From: Pseudomonas sp.
GTDB lineage: Bacteria > Pseudomonadota > Gammaproteobacteria > Pseudomonadales > Pseudomonadaceae
NCBI GenBank assembly: GCA_030603065.1
Contig: JAUVYN010000012.1
Coordinates: 1 to 58,894, forward strand
Direction of reading: 5' to 3'
DNA length: 58,894 nt
In this document: one piece after another, positions 1 to 8,555 of the stretch
Layout of the letters: every line of letters begins with the position of its first letter
Numbering within the stretch: position 1 is the first letter of the stretch
Translations under genes and position numbers: made by a program
The notes under the pieces: model-generated
The model's database searches: none
What the model saw: only the letters and a program-made list of their open reading frames with translations
What the model was told of the DNA's origin: nothing

Positions 1-222
1 ATGCGCCGTCTATTGAGTGAAGCAGGCAAACCAGACAAGCCAGGGCTTTATATCAGCCGCCACTGTGCGTACCTGTGGGAGACGCTGCCAACGCTTGCCA
101 GGGATCAGAAGCGAGTGGAGGACGTGGACAGCACAGGGCCAGACCACGGAGCTGATGCTGTGCGCTACGGGTGCCTGAGGAGAGAGATAGCACGAGCCAT
201 TAAGATGCGTTTTGCAGTCTGA
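1..222 (+). CDS. Phage terminase large subunit, C-terminal fragment (5' end outside window)
   Basis: The last 73 residues contain the pattern ETLPTLARDQKRVEDVDS followed by DHGADAVRYGCL. This is the usual C-terminal end of terminase large subunits: a conserved acidic stretch, then D-H-x-A-D-A-x-R-Y-G, part of the nuclease domain that cuts concatemeric phage DNA. The frame is open to the window edge, so the ATG at base 1 is probably internal and the gene probably continues upstream. No portal or head gene follows. The next ~370 bases are gene-poor and then chromosomal genes begin, so this looks like the end of a prophage or a decayed remnant. Family assignment rests on motif memory, not on a search. 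Confidence 0.72.
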   Translation: MRRLLSEAGKPDKPGLYISRHCAYLWETLPTLARDQKRVEDVDSTGPDHGADAVRYGCLRREIARAIKMRFAV

Positions 223-595
223 CCATCTGTAGGTTTTGTAGGTAAGGCATGGACGCCTTTTCAGGAATTACGGTGGAGTTGGAAGGGAGTAGAATGCATG
301 CGAATTCGATCAACTCGAACGGAAAAAAGAGCAGCCGAAATAGCCCGGAATTGAGCCCAGCAAGCGGCACGGTGTATCCCTTGGTGTATCCCTTGGATAT
401 TGAACCTGCCGAATACCGTTATATTTCATATACTTAGCCATTCTGTTCAATTGATGCTGGGCCCACCACTCCTCCTTCTTGAAATACCTTCCCGTTTGCA
501 TCACATGCACCAGCGCGAACTGAACAACTCGCTGAACCTCGGATTTTTCCGGTAGTCGCAGAATCAGTACCCAGCGACCATAACCGGAGCCTCTC
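223..595. other. Gene-poor junction between phage remnant and chromosomal genes
   Basis: No convincing gene is seen on either strand here. A minus-strand open frame (310-597) exists but matches nothing I recognise, and its start lies over the ribosome-binding site of the next gene. The stretch holds a perfect tandem repeat of a 12-base unit at 371-394. The base composition is more AT-rich than the genes on the right, as expected for a mobile-element boundary. I could not find a tRNA gene or a second copy of an att-like core in the window. Confidence 0.5.
371..396. repeat. Tandem 12-bp direct repeat
   Basis: The unit ggtgtatccctt occurs twice in direct succession (371-382 and 383-394), followed by gg. 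It sits about 150 bases after the terminase fragment. Tandem short repeats of this kind are found near integrase attachment sites, but no integrase is visible here, so an att function is only a guess. Confidence 0.55.
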
Positions 596-1294
596 ATGAC
601 GTTTTCCGTGGCAGCCCGTTGTCAACGTACCGGCCAGATTGGAATCGCCGCGACCACCGCCGTGCAGTCGGTCGGCAAGTTGGCCTGCCATGCAATTCCC
701 AACGTCGGTGCCTTTGCCTCGCAGGCGCTGCTCAATCCCTACCTGGCATACGACGGACTGCGTTTATTGCAGGCCGGCGCCAGCGCACAGGAAGCGCTTG
801 ATCGGGTAATAGCGGTTGATCCGAACCCAGAGCAGCGGCAGGCAGGAGTAGTGGACAACCAGGGACGTGTAGCGGCCTGGACGGGGCAAAGGAATATCCC
901 TTGGGCCGGGCATCGTTCAGGTCGCCATTTCACTGCCCAGGGCAATCGGCTCGTTGGCCCGGAGGTGCTGGATCGCGTGGTAGACAGCATGCACGCAACC
1001 GAACATCTGAGCCTGGCCGAACGACTTGTGATTGCGCTCCAGGCGGGCGCTGCGGTCGGCGGGGACAGGCAGGGCGAGCACTCGACCAACGTCATGGTTT
1101 TCGGCAACGAAGAGTATCCGCTGTGCGATATTCGGATCGACGAGCACCGCGATCCAATGGCAGAGTTGCGCAGGCTTTATCGACTCTACGAGGAGGAAAT
1201 TCTGCCTACCGTATTGAAGTTGCCCAAGCGATCCGAAATGCCACGGCCGGACAGCAGCGGGCTCTCGGGCGTGAAACGGAAGAGCGTTCGCTGA
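596..1294 (+). CDS. DUF1028 family protein (Ntn-hydrolase-like)
   Basis: The 232-residue protein begins MTFSVAARC and continues with GQIGIAATT and a G-A-x-A-S-Q-A motif. These are the hallmarks of the DUF1028 family, predicted to have an Ntn-hydrolase fold with the nucleophile near the N-terminus. A GGDRQGEHS segment at about residues 155-163 is also family-typical. The start is supported by GGAG six bases before the ATG. No signal peptide is visible. The substrate is not known for this family. It is separated from the next gene by about 90 bases and its relation to the neighbours is unclear. Confidence 0.8.
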   Translation: MTFSVAARCQRTGQIGIAATTAVQSVGKLACHAIPNVGAFASQALLNPYLAYDGLRLLQAGASAQEALDRVIAVDPNPEQRQAGVVDNQGRVAAWTGQRNIPWAGHRSGRHFTAQGNRLVGPEVLDRVVDSMHATEHLSLAERLVIALQAGAAVGGDRQGEHSTNVMVFGNEEYPLCDIRIDEHRDPMAELRRLYRLYEEEILPTVLKLPKRSEMPRPDSSGLSGVKRKSVR

Positions 1295-1382
1295 GAAGAA
1301 CGCCTGGCAGTGTCAGCAGATGAGTGTGACGCATACCCTATCAAAGGTTAACCTAATAGCTACCGTGCTGCCCGGAGTGCCC

Positions 1383-1898
1383 ATGAAACCCATGAAGCCC
1401 ATTGTGACCTTACTGCTGAGTCTTTCGGTTATGGCCTTTTCCCACGCCGAAGAGCGCGTCGATCGAGTCGAACCCTGGACACTGAACGATCAGTTCGACC
1501 AACCCTACCGTTTTGATGCGAGCGAGCGCGTCCTGTTGATCGCCGCCAGCAACGGAGCAGCCAAGCTGGTGGATGATGCCATAAAGAACAAACCCCAAGG
1601 CTGGCTTGCCGAGCGGCAGGTGACCTATGTTGCGGACATTACCCATGTGCCACGGCTTGTCGCCAATCGGGTGCTGGTGCCTTCCATGAGATCCGCAAGC
1701 TACCGCATCCTGCTTGATCGTGAAGGCGAGGTGGCCAGCCGCTATGTCGAGGATCGCAAGCCGGTGCTCTGGCTTACCCTGGACAACGGTCGGATTGCCG
1801 AGCGCCAGCGGTTCGACTCTTCAGACGCGTTGCGCCTGTCGCTCGAATCTCTGGAGCTTGACGCGTCCCGGGCTCACCCACAGACTGCGACGGATTGA
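1383..1898 (+). CDS. Small exported protein, thioredoxin-like fold probable, function unknown
   Basis: I place the start at 1383 because CGGAG lies six bases upstream and the protein then begins with a clean signal peptide: a Lys-containing N-terminus, a hydrophobic core, then AFSHA before EE. An in-frame start at 1320 would put the signal in the middle. The mature part is about 150 residues (PWTLNDQFDQPYRFD, then a VLLIAAS strand), a layout seen in periplasmic thioredoxin-fold proteins of the YtfJ type. There is no CxxC pair, so it is not a redox thioredoxin. It ends 59 bases before crtZ. Confidence 0.6.
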   Translation: MKPMKPIVTLLLSLSVMAFSHAEERVDRVEPWTLNDQFDQPYRFDASERVLLIAASNGAAKLVDDAIKNKPQGWLAERQVTYVADITHVPRLVANRVLVPSMRSASYRILLDREGEVASRYVEDRKPVLWLTLDNGRIAERQRFDSSDALRLSLESLELDASRAHPQTATD

Positions 1899-1930
1899 CC
1901 CTGCCCTGGGCAGTCCTAGCAAGCTAGAAT
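1895..1930 (+). promoter_or_regulatory. Possible crtZ promoter (weak)
   Basis: TTGACC (1895-1900) overlaps the end of the preceding gene. It is followed at 17 bases by TAGCAA (1918-1923), and further on by TAGAAT (1925-1930). Neither spacing/hexamer combination is strong. It is recorded because crtZ is the only crt gene on this strand at this end and needs its own promoter or read-through from the upstream gene. Confidence 0.3.
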
Positions 1931-1957
1931 GCGGTCAAGTGACCCGGAGGCCTCGGC

Positions 1958-2485
1958 ATGAGCCTATTGACCAACGCTGCAGTGTTTCTCGCTACCGTGG
2001 CAGGGATGGAAGTTTTCGCCTGGTGGGCACACAAGTACGTAATGCACGGTTGGGGCTGGGGCTGGCACAAATCTCACCACGAACCGCGTACCGGCCTGTT
2101 CGAGAAGAATGATCTGTACGCGGTGGTGTTCGCCGGGGTCGCCATCATCCTGATCGCGCTGGGCACCGCCGGATGGCATCCGCTTGAATGGGTCGGCGCC
2201 GGCATGACAGCCTACGGCATGCTGTATTTCCTGGCCCACGACGGCCTGGTGCACCGACGCTGGCCGCTGCGCTATGTGCCCCGCCAAGGCTACCTGAAAC
2301 GCCTGTACCAGGCCCACCTCATGCATCATGCCGTGCACGGTCGAGAAGGCTGCGTGTCATTCGGCTTTCTTTACGCCCCCTCGGTAGCCACGCTGCGACG
2401 CCAGTTACGCGAACTACATGATGGCCGTCTCGCTCGAAGCGACGAGCTCAGTACGGACGCTGGTAAAGGTCCGGGCGCGGCCTAG
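1958..2485 (+). CDS. crtZ: Beta-carotene 3-hydroxylase CrtZ
   Basis: CrtZ adds hydroxyl groups to C3 and C3' of the beta rings, turning beta-carotene into zeaxanthin. It is an integral-membrane di-iron enzyme of the fatty-acid hydroxylase superfamily. All histidine boxes are present: H25-x4-H30, H37-x2-H40-H41, H94-x4-H99 and H120-x2-H123-H124. The 175-residue length equals that of the classical enterobacterial CrtZ. Hydrophobic segments lie near residues 5-24 and 54-92. CGGAGG lies about eight bases upstream of the ATG. The gene converges on crtB and the two reading frames overlap by 38 bases at their 3' ends. Confidence 0.95.
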   Translation: MSLLTNAAVFLATVAGMEVFAWWAHKYVMHGWGWGWHKSHHEPRTGLFEKNDLYAVVFAGVAIILIALGTAGWHPLEWVGAGMTAYGMLYFLAHDGLVHRRWPLRYVPRQGYLKRLYQAHLMHHAVHGREGCVSFGFLYAPSVATLRRQLRELHDGRLARSDELSTDAGKGPGAA

Positions 2486-3371
2486 GCTCCCGCCTGCGCG
2501 CCGCCAGCACTTCCCAGCTTCCGCGCGCCGCCAGCCGCAGCTTTTCGGCGCGGGTAGTGAACGCCCGACTATCCCAGGCCCGAGCGCCCCGCTCGACGAC
2601 CTTGATTCCGATCTGTCTATAAACGCCATGAGCGGTCGCAACAGCCCAGGCCGAGCGGAACGGCAGCGCAGGCAACCCATCCAGCGCAGAGGTATAGTAG
2701 GGTTCGGCCAGGTCGACCAGCCGTCGCGCCAGGATGGCGAGCGCTCCGCGATGCTGTTCCGCAGCGAGCCCCGCCGGCGCAATACCGAATTCATCGAGCC
2801 ACTCGGCAGGCAGATAGCAACGTCCAATGGCTGCATCCTCGACGATATCCCGCGCGATGTTGGTCAGCTGAAAGGCGATACCCAGATCGCATGCCCGGTC
2901 CAGGGTTGGGGCGTCGCGTGCTCCCATGATGATCGCCATCATCACGCCCACCACGCCGGCAACGTGATAGCAGTACTCAAGGGTGTCCTCGATGCGCTGA
3001 TACTGGCGACCCTCCACATCCATCGCAAATCCACGCAAGTGATCAAGCGCGTAGCGCTGCGGAATGCGGTGCTTCAACACCACCTCCTGGAACGCGGCGA
3101 AAGCGGGTTCGGAAACCGGCTTTCCGGCAAAGGCGCGGTGGGTCGATGCCTCCAGTTCCGCCAGCAGCTCGCTCGCCGGGCGCTGAATTTCGGAGCGCCG
3201 CTCCATACCCAGCAACTGCCCATCAATCACGTCATCGCAGTGCCGGCACCATGCGTACAGCAACACTGCGCTGCGCCGGGTATCGGGCTCGAACAGCCTC
3301 GACGCGGCGGCGAAGCTTTTCGAGCCTGCGCGAATGGTTTGCGTCGCATGCTCCGCCAGCGCCTGCGACAT
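2448..3371 (-). CDS. crtB: Phytoene synthase CrtB
   Basis: CrtB condenses two geranylgeranyl diphosphates head-to-head to 15-cis-phytoene, the first committed carotenoid step. Both Asp-rich motifs are visible: DDVID near residues 46-50, and DIVED after QLTNIARD near residue 170. The YCYHVAGVVG segment is typical of squalene/phytoene synthases. At 307 residues it has normal length. It is the last gene of the idi-crtX-crtY-crtI-crtB operon. Its ATG shares one base with the crtI stop (TGATG), so translation is coupled. The C-terminus is Arg/Pro-rich (RRREPRPRPDLYQRPY) and lies in the part that overlaps crtZ. Confidence 0.95.
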   Translation of the reverse strand: MSQALAEHATQTIRAGSKSFAAASRLFEPDTRRSAVLLYAWCRHCDDVIDGQLLGMERRSEIQRPASELLAELEASTHRAFAGKPVSEPAFAAFQEVVLKHRIPQRYALDHLRGFAMDVEGRQYQRIEDTLEYCYHVAGVVGVMMAIIMGARDAPTLDRACDLGIAFQLTNIARDIVEDAAIGRCYLPAEWLDEFGIAPAGLAAEQHRGALAILARRLVDLAEPYYTSALDGLPALPFRSAWAVATAHGVYRQIGIKVVERGARAWDSRAFTTRAEKLRLAARGSWEVLAARRREPRPRPDLYQRPY

Positions 3372-4858
3372 CAGCCAAGCTCCTTGAGCATCAGCCCGGC
3401 GGTCGCCTTGGCAGAACCTACAACTCCCGGCACACCGGCACCCGGATGGGTTCCGGCGCCGACCAGATACAGATTGCGGATCACCTCATCCCGGTTATGC
3501 GGGCGAAACCAGGCGCTCTGAGTCAATATCGGTTCTAGTGAAAAAGCGGAACCCAGGTGCGCGTTGAGTTCGTCCCGGAAGTCTGCCGGGGTAAAATGTC
3601 TGCAGGTCACCAGGTTGGCCCTTAGATCCTTGATGTAATGCTGTTCAAGATAATCGAGGATGCGATCCCGGTACCGCGGTCCCTCGACTTCCCAGTCGAT
3701 AGGGGCGTTACCCAGGTGGGGCACCGGTGCCAGCACGTAATGCGCACTCCCCCCGGGCGGCGCCAGGCTGGGGTCAGTTACACACGGCGCATGCAGATAC
3801 AGCGAGAAATCATCGGCCAGGGTCTCGCCCTTGAAGATCTCATCGATCAGTTCCCGGTAGCGCGGCCCAAAGCACACCGTATGGTGCTGCAGGTTTTCCG
3901 GCACCTTGCTCAGACCGAAATAGATCACGAACAGCGACATGCTGAAACGCTTGCGCTTGAGGGCGTGAGCATTGCGCGGCCCGCGGGGGTGCCCCTTGAG
4001 TAGCTGACCATAGGTGTGCACGACGTCGGCATTGGACGCCAGCGCGTCCAGTTCGAACCGGCGACCGTCCTTGAGGGTGACCGCGCGAGCCAGATCATCG
4101 CGCGCCTCGATATCCGCCACTTCGGCATTCAGCTCCAGCTTGCCGCCCAGGTCCTCGAAGTATTTCACCATACCCTGAACCAGCGCGCCGGTTCCGCCTC
4201 GCGGGAACCAGACCCCCCACTCTCGCTCCAGCGCATGGATGAGGGTATAGATCGACGAGGTCGCGAAGGGATTGCCTCCAACAAGCAGCGAGTGAAAGGA
4301 AAAGGCCTGACGCAGGTGGGGATCCTGAATGAAATGCGAGACCATGCTGTAGACACTGCGCCAGGCCTGTAAACGGGCCAATTGCGGCCCGGCGCTGATC
4401 ATGCTGCGAAACGACAGGAAAGGCACCGCGCCGAGCTTGATGTAGCCCTCCCGGAAGACATCCCTCGAGTAGGCCAGAAATCGTCGATACCCCTCTACGT
4501 CGGCGGGGTTGCGGGCAGCGATCTGGCGGTCCAGCTCGGCCTGATCGTTGGCATAATCGAAGGCTGGGCCATCTTCCCAGCACAGCCGGTAGAACGGCGC
4601 GACCGGGAGCAGTTCGACATATTCGTCCATCCGCTTGCCGCCCAGCGCGAACAGCTCTTCCAGCGCCGAGGGGTCGGTAATCACGGTGGGGCCGGCATCG
4701 AAGACGAAGCCCTGATCTTCATATACGTAGGCGCGACCGCCTGGCTTGTCGCGCTTTTCCAGCAGAGTCGTCTGATAGCCGCCGGCCTGCAATCGAATAG
4801 CCAGAGCCAGTCCGCCGAAGCCGGCGCCGATGACGACGGCGCGCTTGGTTGCCTTCAT
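3371..4858 (-). CDS. crtI: Phytoene desaturase (lycopene-forming) CrtI
   Basis: CrtI is an FAD-dependent, membrane-associated enzyme that introduces four double bonds into phytoene to give lycopene. The N-terminal dinucleotide-binding motif VIGAGFGGLALAIRL is at residues 9-23, followed by the Glu of LLEKRDKPGGRAY. The C-terminal family signature YLVGAGTHPGAGVPGVVGSA is intact. The length of 495 residues is standard. It starts within the crtY stop (ATGA, four-base overlap) and stops on the crtB start, so crtY, crtI and crtB are translationally linked. The next enzyme is a beta-cyclase, so four-step desaturation to lycopene is inferred. Confidence 0.95.
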   Translation of the reverse strand: MKATKRAVVIGAGFGGLALAIRLQAGGYQTTLLEKRDKPGGRAYVYEDQGFVFDAGPTVITDPSALEELFALGGKRMDEYVELLPVAPFYRLCWEDGPAFDYANDQAELDRQIAARNPADVEGYRRFLAYSRDVFREGYIKLGAVPFLSFRSMISAGPQLARLQAWRSVYSMVSHFIQDPHLRQAFSFHSLLVGGNPFATSSIYTLIHALEREWGVWFPRGGTGALVQGMVKYFEDLGGKLELNAEVADIEARDDLARAVTLKDGRRFELDALASNADVVHTYGQLLKGHPRGPRNAHALKRKRFSMSLFVIYFGLSKVPENLQHHTVCFGPRYRELIDEIFKGETLADDFSLYLHAPCVTDPSLAPPGGSAHYVLAPVPHLGNAPIDWEVEGPRYRDRILDYLEQHYIKDLRANLVTCRHFTPADFRDELNAHLGSAFSLEPILTQSAWFRPHNRDEVIRNLYLVGAGTHPGAGVPGVVGSAKATAGLMLKELG

Positions 4859-6027
4859 TCTCGAATCCTTATCTGCTGTGGTGTCACGGATATCGCCGCC
4901 CTGGCTGCCGCCAGCAAGGGAACCGGAGGCTTACCGGTAAGAATGCGCAACTTGTCCGGCATGGTAAGGCGCCCGGCATAAAAGCGCTGAATGAGTCCAG
5001 CGGAAAGGCCATAGAAGCGCTGCATGACCTGCCAGCGGTCCTGCGGACGACCAGCAAGGAAGAGCATCCGGTTAAGCAGCCTGAAAAAGCCCTGGCGCCG
5101 CCAGTCCTGCTCGGCGTGCTGCATTATCAGCCGGTACAGCTCCGCCGCATTCAGGGACTGGGTCGTAGCGATCTGATCGGCCAGCCGCACCGCGTGCGGC
5201 AGGGAGTATCCGGTCGTGGCATGAAACAGACCAGCACGCAAACCGCTGCGCGGTTGTCCCTTCGCAGCACGCCAGAATGCGGCGAAGTCGCCGGCCAGGG
5301 TAATGGGTAGAACGCCCTGCTCTTCCCGCAGCACCTCTGCCACAGCCCAGCCCTGGGAATCGGCGTAGGCACTGATGTGCGCTCGCAACTGATGGCTGTC
5401 GACCCTATCGTCGTCAATGTAGTGAGTATCCTCGATCAGCAGGCGATCTTCGGCAAAGGGCAGAACGTAGACGAAGCGGTAACCCTCGCCCTGACTGACG
5501 GTTGCATCCATCAGGATCGGCCTCTTCAGTCCATGGGGTTCGCCCAGACGAACCTCTTGCCCGAGGAAGGCCTGATAGCCCAGCGCGATATCCGGACTTG
5601 GCGCAGCCCCCCGCCCGTCGATGACCGCTCGCGCTTCGATGCGGGTTCCATCTTCAAGAAGCACCCAGTCCGGGCCGAGACTGGAGAGACGGCAGTTAGT
5701 ACGCAGGCTCGGCCCTAGTGACTCGCCGATGACCTCAGCAAAGCGAGGGGAAAAAATGCTGCAATAGGCGCTGTCGAAATGACGAGAGCGCCCGGGGAAG
5801 CGCACCTCGTAGCCTGCCCAGCGAGCCCCGATCAGCGGCTCAATCCAGGCCAGCTCCGTCGAGGACAGATCCGAGGCCTGGAATGACCAGGTATGGTTGC
5901 CGCCCGGATCCCCCCCCGCCTCAAGCACCAGCAGGCTCAACTCCGGCCTCAACTGCGCCAGCCGCCAGGCGATCAGCCCGTTGGCCAGTCCAGCTCCGAC
6001 CAGTATCAGGTCATACCGTTGCGTCAT
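4855..6027 (-). CDS. crtY: Lycopene beta-cyclase CrtY
   Basis: CrtY closes both ends of lycopene to beta-ionone rings, giving beta-carotene. The Rossmann motif LILVGAGLANGLIAWRL is at residues 6-22, the CrtY-type FLGQEV motif is near residue 145, and a conserved HATTGYSLP lies about residue 270. I chose the ATG at 6027 rather than the upstream alternative at 6036 because it forms an ATGA overlap with the crtX stop, the same coupling seen throughout this operon. This gives 390 residues, close to the enterobacterial enzymes. Confidence 0.93.
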   Translation of the reverse strand: MTQRYDLILVGAGLANGLIAWRLAQLRPELSLLVLEAGGDPGGNHTWSFQASDLSSTELAWIEPLIGARWAGYEVRFPGRSRHFDSAYCSIFSPRFAEVIGESLGPSLRTNCRLSSLGPDWVLLEDGTRIEARAVIDGRGAAPSPDIALGYQAFLGQEVRLGEPHGLKRPILMDATVSQGEGYRFVYVLPFAEDRLLIEDTHYIDDDRVDSHQLRAHISAYADSQGWAVAEVLREEQGVLPITLAGDFAAFWRAAKGQPRSGLRAGLFHATTGYSLPHAVRLADQIATTQSLNAAELYRLIMQHAEQDWRRQGFFRLLNRMLFLAGRPQDRWQVMQRFYGLSAGLIQRFYAGRLTMPDKLRILTGKPPVPLLAAARAAISVTPQQIRIRE

Positions 6028-7310
6028 GCCGCGCACCCTGGCTTGGCACTCTGACGCGCACAGACCGCGCGTTCAACAATATCAGCGGCTTCACGGGTGC
6101 CCCCTGCTGCAAGCACTTCGCCGCGTAACCGCTCGAGGCCGGGCGTGAACTCGCTGCCTTCGATCAGCCGCTCCAGTGCCCTGCACAGGGTCGCAGAGCT
6201 GGCGAACTGAGCCGAGGCTCGCAACCCCAGTCCAGCATACAGCACACGCGCCGCAACCCCCGCCTGATCGAAAGCGATAGGCGTAACCAGCATCGGGGTT
6301 CGGGTAACCACCGCATCCAGCACGGTATTCATGCCGCCATGAGTCACCACCGCATCGGCACGCTCGAGTACCGCCTGCTGGGGTGCGAAGCCGGTAACCC
6401 AGGTCGCGCCAGCCCGGCGAAGCCGCTCGGCCTGGCCCGGACTCAGTCCACCGCAGTGCGCGAGCAGCAGCTGAACCTCCAGACTGGCACAGGCTTTGGC
6501 GATACGCTTGAACAGCCCGAAGCGCTGCCCCTGCAGAGTGCCTAGCGAGGCGAAGACCAGCGGCCTGTCGGGATCGACCTCGACATCCAACGGACGCGCC
6601 ACTTCGGCCGCCGAGCGCATGGGTCCGACGTGATGAAAGTGCGCGGGCAGCTCGCGCCTGGGAAACTCGAAGCCCGGCAGCGTCTGGCTGATCTGCGCAC
6701 GGGGCGACAGGCACTCGTGCAGCCCGTCCCGGGGGCTGAGGCCGAAGGCACGCGCGTGGCTCGCCACCATCTTGCGGTGTGGTCCCATCAGCCAGTCGTA
6801 GACACGGGTGCTACCCTGATAGATCTGCCTGGCCCGCTCGCTGTCTTCAAAGGTCATCGGCATCACCGGCAGCGGAACGCCTGGCTCGCGGTTCACCGGC
6901 AGGGCGCAGGCAATCGAAACGAATGAACGCCCGGTTGCCTCCGCAACCAGACCGCCAGCCGCCTCCATCTGGTCGCAGAGCATGGCATCGACCTGGAGCG
7001 CGTCGAGGCGGGCTGGTAACTCACGGCAGAGCATATCGGTGGTCCGCGCCATATCGGCGATCAATCGCCGCAGCCCCAGAGGCCCGCCCGGATTGGCCGC
7101 GCACCGCAAGGTCGCGGCAAGGCTACCGGGCGGGTGGGAGTCTGCACCTACCACCTGGAAGGCAATACGCGGGTCGTCCAGCCAGGCGGCCGCATCCGCC
7201 TGATGAAAAAAGGTAACCCGGTGCCCCCGTTCGATCAGCTCCAGGCCCAGGGCCTGGAAAACGCGGAAGTGACTGGGAAACGCCGGCGCGATGACGGCGA
7301 AATGCGTCAC
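6024..7310 (-). CDS. crtX: Zeaxanthin glucosyltransferase CrtX
   Basis: CrtX transfers glucose from UDP-glucose to the hydroxyl groups of zeaxanthin, producing the mono- and di-glucoside. It belongs to the GT1 glycosyltransferases. The N-terminal [13 protein letters not shown] and the C-terminal donor-binding block [11 protein letters not shown] followed by DQAGVAARV are clear. The start is set at the GTG at 7310, giving 428 residues. It forms a GTGA overlap with the idi stop and has GGAG eight bases upstream, while the alternative TTG at 7316 is too close to that Shine-Dalgarno. Its presence makes a zeaxanthin diglucoside the likely end product rather than free zeaxanthin. Confidence 0.92.
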   Translation of the reverse strand: MTHFAVIAPAFPSHFRVFQALGLELIERGHRVTFFHQADAAAWLDDPRIAFQVVGADSHPPGSLAATLRCAANPGGPLGLRRLIADMARTTDMLCRELPARLDALQVDAMLCDQMEAAGGLVAEATGRSFVSIACALPVNREPGVPLPVMPMTFEDSERARQIYQGSTRVYDWLMGPHRKMVASHARAFGLSPRDGLHECLSPRAQISQTLPGFEFPRRELPAHFHHVGPMRSAAEVARPLDVEVDPDRPLVFASLGTLQGQRFGLFKRIAKACASLEVQLLLAHCGGLSPGQAERLRRAGATWVTGFAPQQAVLERADAVVTHGGMNTVLDAVVTRTPMLVTPIAFDQAGVAARVLYAGLGLRASAQFASSATLCRALERLIEGSEFTPGLERLRGEVLAAGGTREAADIVERAVCARQSAKPGCAA

Positions 7311-8362
7311 GTCCAAGGCTCCACGAGCAGGCCCGCACGGTGGATTGGCGCACGCCGCAGCGCTGAAAGGTTAGCGCTGCCGGTACAGAAACAGGCGATT
7401 CGCAGTTGCCGAATCAGCACTTGAAAGTGGCTTACCACGGCTTCGGTCGACTCGGTGGCACTTTGCAGCACGGCGGCCGCCTGACCGACGAGGTCCGCCC
7501 CCAGGCGAATCGCCTTGGCGGCATCCACACCGTCACGGATCCCGCCCGAGGCGATCAGGGTAGAACGTGGCAGGGCACGACGGCTGGCCAGAATGGCTTC
7601 AGGAGTCGGGATACCCCATCCGGCAAACGCTTGGGCTACGCGGCGGTCCGCCTCGCTGGCCGCCCGAGCACCTTCCACTGCAGCCCAGCTGGTTCCACCG
7701 GCGCCAGCCACGTCTATGACCGCCACACCCGCATCCTCCAGCCTGGTCGCCACGCTGGCGGAGATTCCTGCCCCTACCTCCTTTACCACTACCGGTATAT
7801 CCAGCTCACGAACGACGCGAGCGAGACTGTCGAACACCCCGATCCAGTTCCGGTCACCGCCTTGCTGTACGGCTTCCTGGAGAGGGTTGAGGTGCACGAT
7901 GAGCGCATCCGCATCGATCATTTCCACCGCGCGCCGCGCCCACTCGATTCCCTTCGGCTCCACTAGTTGGGCTGCGCCGATATTCGCCAGCAAGGGTACA
8001 CTCGGCGCATGGGCCCTCAGCTCCCGGGTAAGTCCATGATCGCTACCGGTCTGCACCGCCACGCGCTGCGAACCAATGGCAAGGGCGATTCCGAGCTCTT
8101 CAGCCGCTTCAGCAAGGTGCAGATTGATGGACCGCGCCCGCTCTGCTCCGCCCGTCATCGAGCTGATCAGCAGCGGAGCGCGGAGCATCCGTCCAAGAAA
8201 GCCGCGACTAAGATCGATGGCATCGAGATCGAGCTCCGGCAGCGCGCAATGCTCGAAGCGGTAAGCGGTGAAGGGGTTGTCCAGCGGAGAAATTGCCCGC
8301 TCGGGGTCCAGAACGATATCAAGATGGTCGTTCTTGCGCTCAACCAGCTCTCCATGGGACAT
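7307..8362 (-). CDS. fni: Isopentenyl-diphosphate delta-isomerase, type 2 (FMN-dependent)
   Basis: This enzyme interconverts IPP and DMAPP, balancing the C5 units fed into GGPP. The type 2 family is recognised by RKNDHLDI near the N-terminus, the SSMTGG motif, and the IGSQR and VKEVG blocks of an FMN/NAD(P)H TIM barrel. It is unrelated to the type 1 Nudix enzyme. I use the ATG at 8362 (351 residues) because AAGGAG lies six bases before it, while the GTG at 8368 directly abuts the Shine-Dalgarno. It is the first gene of the idi-X-Y-I-B operon and is transcribed away from crtE. Confidence 0.93.
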   Translation of the reverse strand: MSHGELVERKNDHLDIVLDPERAISPLDNPFTAYRFEHCALPELDLDAIDLSRGFLGRMLRAPLLISSMTGGAERARSINLHLAEAAEELGIALAIGSQRVAVQTGSDHGLTRELRAHAPSVPLLANIGAAQLVEPKGIEWARRAVEMIDADALIVHLNPLQEAVQQGGDRNWIGVFDSLARVVRELDIPVVVKEVGAGISASVATRLEDAGVAVIDVAGAGGTSWAAVEGARAASEADRRVAQAFAGWGIPTPEAILASRRALPRSTLIASGGIRDGVDAAKAIRLGADLVGQAAAVLQSATESTEAVVSHFQVLIRQLRIACFCTGSANLSALRRAPIHRAGLLVEPWT

Positions 8363-8480
8363 GGCCACTCCTTAGGGACGGATATTTTCGCGGACGCAGC
8401 TGTCTCTGCAATGCAAGGGAGTTTCCGGCGCCTCATGACGGGGATCAGCAGGCCTTGTAGACTAAGCGCGAACGTCGACT

Positions 8481-8521
8481 CTGAACAGTCTTTTGACTCC
8501 CGTTCAGGCTGTCAAGTGCCG
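8481..8521. promoter_or_regulatory. Divergent crtE/idi control region with inverted repeats
   Basis: The 193 bases between the idi and crtE starts must hold both promoters. A perfect -35 hexamer TTGACA reads toward idi (8515-8510 on the minus strand), with a poor -10 AAGACT 17 bases on. A TTGACT (8493-8498) reads toward crtE. Together they form TTGAC-N13-GTCAA, an inverted repeat, and a second one, CTGAAC-N15-GTTCAG (8481-8507), is nested with it. No LitR/CarH or other regulator gene is in the window, so the factor acting here is unknown. Confidence 0.45.
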
Positions 8522-8555
8522 CGACCGAAGGAACGCCGACCGGAGTTGAGTGATT

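Noticed and set aside
310-597. Minus-strand open frame between the phage fragment and the DUF1028 gene
   Set aside because: It matches no family I know, has no good ribosome-binding site, and overlaps the start region of a well-supported plus-strand gene. The repeated Arg-Asp-Thr-Pro in it only reflects the tandem DNA repeat.
2418-3521. Long plus-strand open frame across crtB and crtI
   Set aside because: It is antisense to crtB, whose catalytic motifs are intact. It is an Arg-rich frame typical of GC-rich shadow frames.
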